Shown: positions 1 to 7,882, counted from the stretch's first letter. The stretch: 23,946 bases of DNA from DASZMJ01 sp035551935 (GCA_035551935.1 DASZMJ010000318.1:1-23946); one strand, 5' to 3'. A program made the numbers and translations. Notes: a model not told the origin generated them from the letters alone.

Positions 1-47
1 CTCCCCGGGGGAGAGGGAGTGAATCTTCCTCCCTCTCCCCCTGGGAG
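1..47. repeat. Palindromic intergenic repeat (hairpin A)
   Basis: Arms at 1-19 and 29-47 pair at 18 of 19 positions around a 9-nt loop. The following bases to about 64 (gagagggccggcgtgaggg) belong to the same kind of element. From general knowledge, sequences of the CTCTCCCCCTGGGAGAGGG...GTGAGGG type recur between genes in many GC-rich genomes. It lies about 60 bp past the kdsC stop, so it could also act as a transcription end (inference). The element may continue left of the window. Confidence 0.7.
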
Positions 48-125
48 AGGGCCGGCGTGAGGGCCTGCTGCAAAAAGGCTCCATCCGAGTCAACGACCGA
101 GCAACCGAACCCACCAGGGACGCGT

Positions 126-659
126 TCAGGGGTCGTCCCCCGCCTCCGCGACCAGCGACTCCCAGACCCCTTGCGCCCCGAGGATCGCCTCGATGACCTC
201 GCGGACCGCCCCGCGGCCGCCGGGCGCCGTCGTGACGAGATGGGCGACGTCTCGGACCTCGGCCGCGGCGTCGGCCGGGCAGGCGGCCAGGCCGGCGAGC
301 CGCAAGGGGCCGAGGTCGGCCAGGTCGTCGCCCATGTAACAGGCCTGGCCCGGCTCGAGACCGAGCTCCTTCAACAAGGACCGGAAGGCCCCCGACTTCC
401 GCTCGACCCCCTGGAGCACCGGCGCGATGCTCAGGTCGGCCGCGCGGTGCTCGACGGCCCGCGCCGACCGGCCCGAGAGGATCGCCGCCCGCTTGCCGAG
501 CCGCCGCCAGGCGGTCAGGCCGGCGCCGTCGCGGACGTGGAAATGCTTGGTCTCGACCCCGTGGTCGTCGACCGCGATCACCCCGTCGGTCAGGACGCCG
601 TCGACGTCCAGCACCAAAAGCTCGATCGCCCGGCATCGCGCCTGGTCGTAGTCGGTCAC
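126..659 (-). CDS. kdsC: 3-deoxy-D-manno-octulosonate 8-phosphate phosphatase (KdsC-like)
   Basis: Cytoplasmic HAD-superfamily phosphatase that would hydrolyse Kdo-8-phosphate to Kdo for lipopolysaccharide inner core. The 177-aa length fits the single-domain KdsC family (C0 HAD, no cap). Visible motifs are the nucleophile loop LDVDGVLTDG (Asp18 and Asp20), the HVRDGAG segment typical of KdsC at 41-47, motif II SGRS near 62-65, the conserved Lys88 in QGVERKSG, and motif III GDDLADL with Asp111/Asp112. I chose the GTG start at 659 because it overlaps the kdsD stop by 4 nt (GTGA), a usual translational coupling, and the protein then begins MTDYDQAR just before the first strand. The open frame continues upstream only as a shadow of kdsD. 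Pairing with the isomerase gene makes the Kdo assignment firm; other HAD phosphatases of this class are a minor alternative. Confidence 0.9.
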   Translation of the reverse strand: MTDYDQARCRAIELLVLDVDGVLTDGVIAVDDHGVETKHFHVRDGAGLTAWRRLGKRAAILSGRSARAVEHRAADLSIAPVLQGVERKSGAFRSLLKELGLEPGQACYMGDDLADLGPLRLAGLAACPADAAAEVRDVAHLVTTAPGGRGAVREVIEAILGAQGVWESLVAEAGDDP

Positions 660-1678
660 TCCTCGACCTCCGGCGCCACCAGGCCGATCAGGTCGGTCAC
701 GTCGACCAGGCCGACGAGCCGCCCGTCTGCGTCGACGACCGGCAGTTCGCTGAGCTTGCGCCGCTGGAGCGCCTCGACCGCCTCGGCGACCGTGGCGCCG
801 ACGGCCACGCGGACCGGGTCGCGGGTCATGACGTCGCCGATGGGGTGGTCGAGCATCGCCTCGCGGCGGTTCTCGAAGAGGCGGGCCAGGTCGCTGTCGG
901 TGAAGATGCCGACGAGGCGGTCGTCCTCGTCGGCCAGCAGGATCGCCCCCGACCGCCGCCGCGCCCCGCCGAGCCGGACGAGCACGGCGCGGACGGTCTC
1001 CTCGGGCCGGGCCCTGCGGACGTGCGGGCCGACCCGCATCACGTCCTCGACCCGCCCCAGCCGCCGGCCCAGGCTCCCGCCGGGATGGAACACGGCGAAG
1101 TCCTCGGACCGGAAGCCCCTCATTCGCATGACCAGAAGGGCCAGCGCGTCGCCGACGGCCATCATCGCCGTGGTGCTGGCCGAGGGGGCCAGGCCGAGCG
1201 GGCACGCCTCGTCGATCGGCCCGAGCTCGACGCAGAGGTCGGCCTGCCGGCCCAGGCTGCTGCTCGCTCGCTCGGTGATCGCCACCAGCATCGCGCCGAT
1301 GCGGCGCAAGGCGGGGATCAGCCGCAAGACCTCGTCGGTCTCGCCGCTCTGCGAGAGCGCCACGACCACGTCGCCGGCGCGGATGCGGCCCAAATCGCCG
1401 TGGATCGCGTCGCCGGGGTGGAGCGGGAAGGCCGGCGTGCCGGTCGAGGCGAGGGTGCCGGCCAGCTTCTGGCCGACCAGCCCCGCCTTGCCCATGCCGG
1501 TGACGATCACCCCGCCCCGGCAGCGCTCGATCAGGCCGGCCGCCCGCACGAGCCGGCCGTCGAGCCGGTCGCGGACGCGGTCGAGGGCCTCGGCCTCGAT
1601 GTCGAGGACCCGCCGCGCGAACGCCAGCGCGTCGCCATCCGTCGCGACGCCCGGAGGCCCCTCGGTCGCCGTCGCCAT
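656..1678 (-). CDS. kdsD: D-arabinose 5-phosphate isomerase, KpsF/GutQ/KdsD family
   Basis: Interconverts ribulose 5-phosphate and arabinose 5-phosphate, the first committed step toward Kdo; cytoplasmic. The 340-aa protein has a SIS sugar isomerase domain (about 48-180) and two C-terminal CBS domains (about 210-340), the standard family layout. Motifs seen are VTGMGKAG (Lys64), ALSQSGETDE (109-116, phosphosugar-binding serines and Glu113), SASTTAMMAVGDALA, and FHPGGSLGRRL (His198). Start ATG 1678 has GGGAGG at 1690-1685 with 6-nt spacing. A longer frame from 1753 is rejected because it would run through the promoter at 1742-1770. It overlaps kdsC by 4 nt, so the two are an operon covering consecutive parts of Kdo synthesis; kdsA and kdsB are not in the window. 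Confidence 0.93.
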   Translation of the reverse strand: MATATEGPPGVATDGDALAFARRVLDIEAEALDRVRDRLDGRLVRAAGLIERCRGGVIVTGMGKAGLVGQKLAGTLASTGTPAFPLHPGDAIHGDLGRIRAGDVVVALSQSGETDEVLRLIPALRRIGAMLVAITERASSSLGRQADLCVELGPIDEACPLGLAPSASTTAMMAVGDALALLVMRMRGFRSEDFAVFHPGGSLGRRLGRVEDVMRVGPHVRRARPEETVRAVLVRLGGARRRSGAILLADEDDRLVGIFTDSDLARLFENRREAMLDHPIGDVMTRDPVRVAVGATVAEAVEALQRRKLSELPVVDADGRLVGLVDVTDLIGLVAPEVEE

Positions 1679-1741
1679 CACGTGCCTCCCTGCGCCGCGA
1701 TGGTTGTCCCGCCGCCAATGCCCCGGCCGGCCCGGGCCCGA

Positions 1742-1770
1742 ACCATAGCCCATCGTACCACCCCCGTCAA
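1742..1770 (-). promoter_or_regulatory. Sigma70-type promoter of kdsD-kdsC
   Basis: On the minus strand the sequence reads TTGACG (1770-1765), a 17-nt spacer, then TATGGT (1747-1742). That is a near-consensus housekeeping promoter with ideal spacing, about 65 nt upstream of the kdsD ATG. It is unusually clear for this GC-rich DNA. Function is inferred from sequence only. Confidence 0.65.
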
Positions 1771-1865
1771 CGCGGGCTCGATCGGAGCCGAGGTCGCGCC
1801 GCTGAGAGTGATTGTCGGTTGGCGAAAATGGGCGACTTGCGGATTTCAGGGGGCCCCGGCGCCGC

Positions 1866-2393
1866 TCAACGGGCGGCGATGCCGAGGATCAGGCGGGTCT
1901 TGTCCGAGAGGGCCTTGTCGCAGAAGAAGAGTTGATTCGGCGGGACGGTGACAACGGTCTCGAAGGCGATCGCCTTGCCACGGACGAGTCGGATGCGGAG
2001 GCGGACCTTGCCGTCCTTGTCGAAGGGGTCGATCAGTTCGACCTTGGCGGCGTAGCCGTCTTCCAGGTCACACGTCAACGACTGGCCGGCGATGAGCGGG
2101 CGGCTGTCGACAGCCAGGAGCCGGAAGCCGTGGCCGGGGAACATCCTGCGGAGCTGCGGGTCGAGGTGCTTGCGGCGCAGCCTCGGGTCGATCTTCGATT
2201 CGCCCGGGGTCGCGCGGATGCCGCAGATGGTGACCTGGGAGGGGACGGCCGCCGATGGGATGCGCCGGCCGGTGTCCTCGTCCTGGGCGTGGGCCCGCCG
2301 CGGCAATGCCCGCGACGCGGCCAGAAGGGCCAGGCAGGCGAAGGCGGCCATCCAGCCGCCGAACCAGAGGTGCCGGACGCGAAGGGTACTCAT
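1866..2393 (-). CDS. Secreted or membrane-anchored hypothetical protein in a sigma-factor operon
   Basis: A 175-aa protein I do not recognise. Residues 1-38 look like an export signal: basic start MSTLRVRHLW, hydrophobic core MAAFACLALLAASRAL, then RRAHAQDED with a plausible AHA-Q cleavage site. The mature part contains ICGIRATPGESKIDPRLRRKHLDPQLRRMFPGHGFRLL-like sequence (only two Cys, about 20 residues or more apart from each other in the mature chain) and a beta-rich C-terminal half (YAAKVELIDPFDKDGKVRLRIR-like), consistent with a small periplasmic domain. Its ATG shares one base with the TGA of the upstream anti-sigma-like gene, so it is translated as the last gene of the ECF cassette. 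A role in envelope sensing or as the regulated output is inference from position only. Confidence 0.75.
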   Translation of the reverse strand: MSTLRVRHLWFGGWMAAFACLALLAASRALPRRAHAQDEDTGRRIPSAAVPSQVTICGIRATPGESKIDPRLRRKHLDPQLRRMFPGHGFRLLAVDSRPLIAGQSLTCDLEDGYAAKVELIDPFDKDGKVRLRIRLVRGKAIAFETVVTVPPNQLFFCDKALSDKTRLILGIAAR

Positions 2394-2956
2394 CAGGGGA
2401 GCGTGCCCGAGTTGGTCGTGTCCAGGGCCAGCGAGGACAGGCCCATGTCTTCCAGCGCGGCGATCACGTCGAGCTCGCTGGCGCTGGAGCCGAAATCGAT
2501 GCCGGTGAAGTCGTCGGCCAGCGTCGTATCCCAGGGATGGGTCGTGACCTGGACCGCGCCGCGATCGTCGGCGTGGAGCACGGCGACGGCGCCGGCGTCG
2601 AGCACGACATTCGTGACCGCCGGCGGCTCGGCCTCAACCGGGATCGGCGACTCCTGGGCCACGGGCATCTCCGGCCGGCCCGGCCCGCGGTCGCGATCGC
2701 GGGCGACGAGGAGCACGGCCACGAGCACCGCCGCGGCGGCGGCGACGACCCGGACCGACCAGGCCCGTCGGACCCACCACGACGGGGCCGGCTCGGGGGC
2801 CGGCCCGGCGTCGAGGGCGTGGGCCACGTTCGCCCAGAGGACGTCCCGGACCGCGGCCGAGGGCGGCGACGGACGGGTCGCCTCCCAGAGCCGATCGAAC
2901 CGCGCGGCGCGATCGGCGTCGAGGTCCTCGGGGGTTCGGGGGCGTTCAGTGTTCAT
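2393..2956 (-). CDS. Membrane anti-sigma-factor-like protein
   Basis: A 187-aa single-pass protein. An N-terminal cytosolic region of about 60 residues (FDRLWEATRPSPPSAAVRDVLWANVAHAL) resembles the helical region of planctomycete anti-sigma proteins. It is followed by a transmembrane segment about 68-86 (VRVVAAAAAVLVAVLLVA) and an extracytoplasmic domain rich in Asp and Ser. No Cys/His zinc-binding motif of the zf-HC2/ZAS type is present, so the assignment rests on topology and position: it overlaps the upstream ECF sigma gene by 11 nt and the downstream secreted-protein gene by 1 nt. It would hold the sigma factor at the membrane (inference). The tail carries a DVIAALEDMGLSSLALDTT segment of unknown role. 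Confidence 0.75.
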   Translation of the reverse strand: MNTERPRTPEDLDADRAARFDRLWEATRPSPPSAAVRDVLWANVAHALDAGPAPEPAPSWWVRRAWSVRVVAAAAAVLVAVLLVARDRDRGPGRPEMPVAQESPIPVEAEPPAVTNVVLDAGAVAVLHADDRGAVQVTTHPWDTTLADDFTGIDFGSSASELDVIAALEDMGLSSLALDTTNSGTLP

Positions 2957-3521
2957 CGATCCCTTCCAGATACGCTTGGAGCTTCTGCCGGGCGTCGGAG
3001 ATCCGGCTCATGACCGTCCCCTTCGGGACCTTCAGGCACTCGGCGATCTCCTCGTACGTCAATCCGGCCTCGGCGAACAGGACAAAGGTGGTCCGTTTTG
3101 CGGGGCTGAGGCGGGCGAGGGCGGCGTCGATGGCATTGCGGAGATCCTCGCGTTGCAAGCCCCGGGACGGGTCCTCCTCGGCGCCGGCACGATCGAGGTC
3201 CACCTCCGAGAGCCGCACCAGGGGGTTCCTTTGCCGCCGCCGGCCCGCGTCGAGGGCCGTGTTGGTCACGATCCGCAGCAGCCAGGTCCGGAACCCGCAC
3301 CGCCCGTCGAAACTACCCAGCCCCCCCAGTACCTTGACATAGCTGTCTTGCACCGCGTCGAGGGCGTCCTGATCGTGCCCTAAAAGTCGATGGGCCACCC
3401 GGTACGCGACCTCGAAGTGCCTCCCGAAGAGGATTTCCTCCGCGGGGCGGTCCCCCGCCCGCGCGAGGGCGACCAGGGTCTCATCGGGCGTCGCCTGGAC
3501 GCCGGTCCGTGTCGCGGTCAT
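2946..3521 (-). CDS. ECF-type RNA polymerase sigma factor (RpoE-like)
   Basis: A 191-aa sigma-70 family protein with region 2 (ILFGRHFEVAYRVAHRLLG through SFDGRCGFRTWLLRIVTNTALDAGRR) and region 4 (LARLSPAKRTTFVLFAEAGLTYEEIAE then VPKGTVMSRISDARQKL, a helix-turn-helix). It directs core RNA polymerase to a stress or envelope regulon, normally released by an anti-sigma partner, here the overlapping 2393-2956 gene. The chosen ATG at 3521 gives the usual N-terminus MTATRTGVQATPDETLVALARAGD; the Shine-Dalgarno is weak and an in-frame start at 3557 is possible. A minus-strand -10-like TAGAAT lies at 3561-3556 without a convincing -35, and would put a transcript start between the two candidate ATGs, favouring 3521. 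Target promoters cannot be read from this window. Confidence 0.9.
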   Translation of the reverse strand: MTATRTGVQATPDETLVALARAGDRPAEEILFGRHFEVAYRVAHRLLGHDQDALDAVQDSYVKVLGGLGSFDGRCGFRTWLLRIVTNTALDAGRRRQRNPLVRLSEVDLDRAGAEEDPSRGLQREDLRNAIDAALARLSPAKRTTFVLFAEAGLTYEEIAECLKVPKGTVMSRISDARQKLQAYLEGIDEH

Positions 3522-3618
3522 GGGGAACCTGGGAGTAGAGACGTCCCGCCGCCCCATTCTATTCGGTCGGACCGGGAACCGGCCACCCAGCCGCGCCACC
3601 GATCCCGTTCGATCGACC

Positions 3619-4524
3619 TCACTTCGACTTCGGCTGCCGGTAGAGGCGGACCTCGGGGTGCATGGCGAAGAAGAGCGGGCCTTCGGGGCCGTCGACGAGC
3701 AGGCCGCTGGAGGAATTGTTCGTGAGGATGGGGTTGCCGGGGAACTTCTCCCAGTGGATCAGGTCGCGCGAGCGGGCGACGCAGGTCGTCCAGTCCTTCC
3801 AGGGGCGGGCGGCGTTGGCGTGGTAGAAGGCGTAATAAGACCCGTCGCGCTTGATGACCTGGTTGACCGCGACGGCGGCGCGGTCGTAGGCGTCGGGGCC
3901 CATCGGCAGGACGGGCTCGTCGCTGAGGTTGGTCCAGACCTTGCGGTCCTTCGACGTCGCCAGCCATACCCCCTGGTCGCCGCGCTCGTAGAAGAGGTAC
4001 CACGTCCCGTTTTCGACGAAGACCGTCGGCGTGCCGTACGGGCCGGGCGGGATCGGCGTACCGTCGACCTTGCGGACGTCGAGCCGCCCCTGTTCGGTCC
4101 AGTGGAGGCCGTCGGGCGAGGTGAGCAGGTGGGCGCGGTCCTGCTCGCCCTCGGCGAACATGAGGTACGTCCCGCCGTCCTTCACGACGCAGACGTCCTC
4201 GACCCACCCTTTGTCGTAGATGGGGTTGGCCTTGTCGCGGGTCCAGTGGACGCCGTCGGGCGAGGTGGCGTGGCCGAGGAACTTCGAGGGAGAGCGGTCG
4301 TCGTTGTAGCCGGTGTACCAGAGGCGATACCGGCCCCCGTCGTACATCATCCAGCCGCGCTCGCGGATCTTCCTATCCCACGCTTCGCCGCCGGCCCCGG
4401 TGAAGACGGGGTTCTCGGCGGCGGCCTGCCACTTCACGATCGCGTCGGGGAACGCGTCGCGGGGGCGGTCCTGGCGGGGGAGGAAAAGCAGGAGGGCCAG
4501 GCCGATCGGGGCGAGCAGGCGCAT
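3619..4524 (-). CDS. Secreted glycosidase-like five-bladed beta-propeller protein
   Basis: A 301-aa protein with a short hydrophobic N-terminus (MRLLAPIGLALLLFLP), followed by a repeat pattern typical of the GH43/GH32/GH130-type beta-propeller fold. Four copies of an S-x-D-x-x-x-W turn are visible: ATSPDGVHWT, TSPDGLHWTE, ATSKDRKVWTN and ARSRDLIHWEK. Each is preceded by aromatic strands such as YRLWYTGYNDD, YLMFAEGEQDR, WYLFYERGDQG and YYAFYHANAA. It probably binds or cleaves a carbohydrate outside the cytoplasm. The catalytic acids cannot be assigned by eye, so it may be non-catalytic. It starts 18 nt after the stop of the upstream oxidoreductase with GGAG ahead of the ATG, so the two are likely co-transcribed, which suggests a sugar-related pair. 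Confidence 0.83.
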   Translation of the reverse strand: MRLLAPIGLALLLFLPRQDRPRDAFPDAIVKWQAAAENPVFTGAGGEAWDRKIRERGWMMYDGGRYRLWYTGYNDDRSPSKFLGHATSPDGVHWTRDKANPIYDKGWVEDVCVVKDGGTYLMFAEGEQDRAHLLTSPDGLHWTEQGRLDVRKVDGTPIPPGPYGTPTVFVENGTWYLFYERGDQGVWLATSKDRKVWTNLSDEPVLPMGPDAYDRAAVAVNQVIKRDGSYYAFYHANAARPWKDWTTCVARSRDLIHWEKFPGNPILTNNSSSGLLVDGPEGPLFFAMHPEVRLYRQPKSK

Positions 4525-4542
4525 GGGGGCGTTTCTCCGGGG

Positions 4543-5589
4543 TCAGTCGCCGATCGGGTTCTCGATCAGGGTGTGCTCGCGCGCCGAGCGCTCGGCGGCT
4601 TCGAGCAAGCGGACGACGGCGCGGCCGTCCTCGCCGGTGACGGCCAGGGGGGCGGCGCGGAGGAGGTGGTCGGCGATGTTGGCGTAATAGGAGTCCCAGC
4701 TCCCGCGGACGGTGGGCACGACCTCCTCGACGACGTTTCCATCGACCTCTCGGCGAAGGGTGGCGCGGTGGGCGTGGGGTTGGGAAGCGGCGTCGAGGTC
4801 GCCTCCGCGGAGGGCGTCTTCCTGGGGATCGACGCCGTATTGCACCAGGCCGCCGCCGGTACCGACGACCCACCATCGGGGCCGGTCGAGCCGGCAGACG
4901 CGGCTCGTCTCGGCCTGCACGAGGGCGTCGTCAAATTCGAGGAGGATCCGGCCGTGGCCGCCGCTGTCGACCCCCTCCCACGGGGCGGGCACGAGCCAGC
5001 AGCCCAATCGCCGGCACGGGCCGAGGCCGAGCTGGAGGGCCTGGTCGACGAGGTGCGCGCCCCAGTCGTGCAGGATCGTCCCCGCCTCGGCCCGACGACC
5101 GCGCCAGGAGCGGGGCGGGCTGTGGCGGCAGACGGCGTTCTCGACGAGCAGCGGCCGGCCGAGGAGGCCGCGGTCGAGGACCGACTTCAACGTCAGGAAG
5201 TCCCAGTCCCAGCGGCGGTTGTGGAAGACCGAGAGCATCGCCCCCGAGGCGTCGCGGGCGGCGATCATGCGGTCGGCCTCGGCGGTGGTCAGCGCCATCA
5301 CCTTGTCGACGACGCAATGCTTGCCGGCCTCCAGGGTGCGGACGGCGAGGTCGGCGTGGGTGTCGTGCGGTGTCGCCAGCACGACGAGTTCCACGACGGG
5401 ATCATGGAGGGCCTCGTCGAGGCCGGCGTAGCCCTTGACTCCCCAAAGGTCGACGGCCTCGTCGCGGACGGCCGGGTCGCGGGCGACGAATCCGTGGAGC
5501 ATCAGGTCCGGTTGGCGGCGGATGAGCGGGGCATGGATGTGGCGACCGGCCAGGCCGTGGCCGACGACGACGGTGGGGATCGCGGGCAT
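4543..5589 (-). CDS. Gfo/Idh/MocA family NAD(P)-dependent oxidoreductase
   Basis: A 348-aa protein with an N-terminal Rossmann fold (VVVGHGLAGRHIHAPLI, a G-x-G-x-x-G variant, residues 7-23) and the C-terminal alpha/beta domain of glucose-fructose oxidoreductases and inositol dehydrogenases. LATPHDTHADLAVRTLEAGKH is the typical segment before the catalytic motif. The usual EKP reads D95-K96-V97 (CVVDKVMALT), keeping the lysine. The second signature TILHDWGAHLVDQALQL (171-187, His174, Asp175, His179, Asp182) is well kept. It probably oxidises a sugar or polyol; the substrate is unknown. Start ATG 5589 is supported by an upstream GAGGGAG on the minus strand, 5 nt away. It is divergent from the 5805 aminotransferase and likely co-transcribed with the beta-propeller gene downstream. 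Confidence 0.9.
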   Translation of the reverse strand: MPAIPTVVVGHGLAGRHIHAPLIRRQPDLMLHGFVARDPAVRDEAVDLWGVKGYAGLDEALHDPVVELVVLATPHDTHADLAVRTLEAGKHCVVDKVMALTTAEADRMIAARDASGAMLSVFHNRRWDWDFLTLKSVLDRGLLGRPLLVENAVCRHSPPRSWRGRRAEAGTILHDWGAHLVDQALQLGLGPCRRLGCWLVPAPWEGVDSGGHGRILLEFDDALVQAETSRVCRLDRPRWWVVGTGGGLVQYGVDPQEDALRGGDLDAASQPHAHRATLRREVDGNVVEEVVPTVRGSWDSYYANIADHLLRAAPLAVTGEDGRAVVRLLEAAERSAREHTLIENPIGD

Positions 5590-5605
5590 CGGACTCCCTC
5601 GAATT

Positions 5606-5625
5606 GACCGGCCGCGGGGCCGGTC
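5606..5625. promoter_or_regulatory. Perfect palindrome in a divergent intergenic region
   Basis: GACCGGCC at 5606-5613 and GGCCGGTC at 5618-5625 are exact inverted copies around GCGG. The site lies in the 215-bp gap between two divergent genes, 17 nt upstream of the oxidoreductase start, and next to an AT-rich stretch (ctaaaatatcaaca, 5626-5639) that could hold promoter elements. It could be an operator or a 5' leader hairpin; which one is not decidable here. The rest of the gap to 5792 shows nothing clear. Confidence 0.4.
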
Positions 5626-5804
5626 CTAAAATATCAACAGAAGGCCCCTCGACGCCGGCGCCGACCTGCCGCGACGATCACCCGAAATCGAGTCGAGCGA
5701 CCTCCGACCCCGATCGACGGACCGGAACGCCCCGCCCCGACCCCGGGGCCCGGCTCGAACCCCGTGCCGCGCGGGGGCCACATCTCCCGCGAAAGGAGCC
5801 GCGC

Positions 5805-7109
5805 ATGACCCGTTTGCATCGCGACGCGCCGAGGATCCAGGGCCCGTTGCCCGGCCCGAGGGCCGCCGCCTGGCTCGACCGCGACGCGCGGGTCATGTCG
5901 CCGTCGTACACGAGAACCTACCCGCTGGTGGTCCGGCGCGCGAAGGGGGCGATGGTCGAGGACCTCGACGGCAACCGCTTCCTCGACTTCACCGCCGGCA
6001 TCGCCGTCACGGCCGCCGGCCACTGCCACCCGAAGGTCGTCGCCGCCATCCGCCGCCAGGCCGGCCGCCTGATCCACATGTCGGGCACCGACTTCTATTA
6101 CACCCCGCAGGTCCTCCTCGCCGAGCGGCTCGCCGCGATTGCGCCGGGGCCGGGCTCGAAGCGCGTCTTCTTCACCAACAGCGGCGCCGAGGCGATCGAG
6201 GCGGCGCTCAAGCTCTCCCGCCACCACACCGGCCGGCCCCGCGCGTTGGCGTTCCTCAACGCCTTCCACGGCCGGACGTATGGCGCCCTGTCCCTGAGCG
6301 GCTCGAAGCCCGTGCAGCGGCGTCGGTTCGCGCCGCTGGTGCCCGAGGTCCAGCATGCCCGCTTCGGCGACCTGGAGAGCGTCCGCGCCTTACTCAAGAC
6401 GACCTGCCCGCCCGACGAACTCGCGGCGATCTTCGTCGAGCCGATCCAGGGCGAGGGGGGCTACGTCGTCCCGCCGCCGGAGTTCCTCCCCGGCCTCCGC
6501 CGGCTCTGCGACGAGCATGGCATTTTACTCGTGCTCGACGAGGTCCAGTCGGGCATGGGCCGGACCGGGCGGATGTTCGCCTCGGAGCACTGGGGCGTGG
6601 CCGGCGACATCGTCTGCCTGGCCAAGGGGATCGCCAACGGCCTGCCGCTCGGCGCGATCATCGCGCGGGCCGACGTGATGGACTGGCCCAGCGGCAGCCA
6701 CGCCTCGACCTTCGGCGGCAACCCCGTCGCCTGCGCCGCGGCGATCGCCACGCTCGACCTCGTCGAATCGAAGTACCGCGCCAATGCCGAGCGCCGCGGC
6801 CTCCAGCTCCGCGACGGCCTCCGCGTCCTGGCCCGATCGCACCGCTTCGTCCGCGACGTCCGCGGCCTCGGCCTGATGGTCGGCCTGGAGGTCGGCACCC
6901 CCGACGGCACCGGCCCCGACCCCGCCCTCCGCGACCGGATCGTCAACCACGCCTTCCTCCGCGGCCTCTTGCTCCTCCCCTGCGGCCCCAGCACCGTCCG
7001 CTTCTGCCCCCCCTTGTGCCTCACCGCGCGCCAGGTTGAAATGGGCCTGGCGATCCTGGCCGACGTGCTGGCGGCGGACGTCGTCGGTCATACCATGAGG
7101 ACGGTTTGA
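5805..7109 (+). CDS. Class-III PLP aminotransferase (GabT / acetylornithine aminotransferase family)
   Basis: A 434-aa fold-type I, class-III aminotransferase moving an amino group from an omega-amino acid (4-aminobutyrate, ornithine or similar) to a keto acid; cytoplasmic. Signatures are DLDGNRFLDFTAGIAVTAAGHCHP, the cofactor phosphate loop TNSGAEAIEAALKLSRHHT, NAFHGRTYGALSLSGS, FVEPIQGEGG, the PLP aspartate in LVLDEVQSGMGRTG (Asp245) and the Schiff-base lysine in CLAKGIANGLPLGA (Lys274), followed by HASTFGGNPVACAAA. Length is normal for the family. Start ATG 5805 has AAGGAG at 5793-5798 with 6-nt spacing; the upstream open frame from 5604 is not coding. Sequence style is closest to 4-aminobutyrate/acetyl-ornithine type enzymes, but substrate cannot be fixed by eye and no arg or gab genes flank it. 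Confidence 0.9.
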   Translation: MTRLHRDAPRIQGPLPGPRAAAWLDRDARVMSPSYTRTYPLVVRRAKGAMVEDLDGNRFLDFTAGIAVTAAGHCHPKVVAAIRRQAGRLIHMSGTDFYYTPQVLLAERLAAIAPGPGSKRVFFTNSGAEAIEAALKLSRHHTGRPRALAFLNAFHGRTYGALSLSGSKPVQRRRFAPLVPEVQHARFGDLESVRALLKTTCPPDELAAIFVEPIQGEGGYVVPPPEFLPGLRRLCDEHGILLVLDEVQSGMGRTGRMFASEHWGVAGDIVCLAKGIANGLPLGAIIARADVMDWPSGSHASTFGGNPVACAAAIATLDLVESKYRANAERRGLQLRDGLRVLARSHRFVRDVRGLGLMVGLEVGTPDGTGPDPALRDRIVNHAFLRGLLLLPCGPSTVRFCPPLCLTARQVEMGLAILADVLAADVVGHTMRTV

Positions 7110-7159
7110 CGATCCGCCGGGCGCTTGGCAGCCGGTTGTAGAGAAAGGCGAGCCGATCC

Positions 7160-7882
7160 TTGGTTACAATGGAATGCGCAGATTGGTATGAGCTCTGCGG
7201 CTATTTCCGCCAGTATTCCCTCATGCCAAAGGATACGCGGGCGAGGTTCTTGTTCCGTGGCCATGCAAGCTTCGAGTACCAATTGGTTACGACCCTCGAC
7301 CGCGAGCGCCCATTCCAGGACGATCGGCTGCGGCAGCACTTCTATCAGGATATGCTCGCGGAATTTTGGCGCGAAGCGATGCAGCAGGTGTCGATCCGCG
7401 ACGAGTTACCAGCCGGCGACGCGCTCGAATTGCTGGCACGACATCACGGTGTTCCTTCCCCGATTCTCGATTGGACGGAATCGCCGTATATCGCGGCGTT
7501 TTTCGCATTCGAGTCGTCGAAAAGACTGTGGCCCCCGGCCACGAGCGGGGGGCATTCGATCGCCATCTTCGTCCTCGATCTCATGGCCTTCGACCCGGAT
7601 CGGGGAGTTACGATGATCGAGGATCGCGAGCTGATCCGCTTCAATCGGAGGGCCCTCAGGCAGCGAGGCCGGTTCGCTCGGGTCGAGACGATTCAGCAGC
7701 CCGTGGAAGAAATCCTGTCGGGGGCGCTGACGAAAATCATCGTGCCGGCCCAATTCCGATCGATCGCTCTGGCGGACCTCGACGCTATGACGATCAACGC
7801 CGCGAACCTCTTCGCCGACCTCGACGGCGCGGCTCGGACCGCCCGATTCCGTCTCTTGGATGAGCCAGGAGCTACACGATGA
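7160..7882 (+). CDS. FRG-domain protein
   Basis: A 240-aa protein with the hallmarks of the FRG domain: ARFLFRGHASFEYQLVTTLDR (Phe32-Arg33-Gly34), then LLARHHGVPSPILDWTESPY (His95-His96-Gly97, Asp104-Trp105) and IAAFFAFESS. The C-terminal third has VPAQFRSIALADLDAMTINAANLFADLDG, the usual tail with a conserved small residue-rich helix. FRG proteins are widespread accessory proteins, often near toxin or phage-defence genes; the biochemical activity is not established to my knowledge. The TTG at 7160 is used because AAAGG lies just upstream; ATG 7169 (three codons later) is an alternative. It overlaps the next small gene by 4 nt (ATGA). Base composition and codon choice here (e.g. gattggtatgag, tatttccgccag) are visibly less GC-rich than in flanking genes, suggesting transfer. 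Confidence 0.85.
   Translation: MVTMECADWYELCGYFRQYSLMPKDTRARFLFRGHASFEYQLVTTLDRERPFQDDRLRQHFYQDMLAEFWREAMQQVSIRDELPAGDALELLARHHGVPSPILDWTESPYIAAFFAFESSKRLWPPATSGGHSIAIFVLDLMAFDPDRGVTMIEDRELIRFNRRALRQRGRFARVETIQQPVEEILSGALTKIIVPAQFRSIALADLDAMTINAANLFADLDGAARTARFRLLDEPGATR

Noticed and set aside
57..1748. 563-codon plus-strand frame opposite kdsC and kdsD
   Set aside because: Arg/Pro/Ser-rich shadow translation; kdsD and kdsC are unambiguous on the minus strand.
3520..5607. 695-codon plus-strand frame across two minus-strand genes
   Set aside because: It runs through two genes with clear domains on the other strand and shows no motif of its own.
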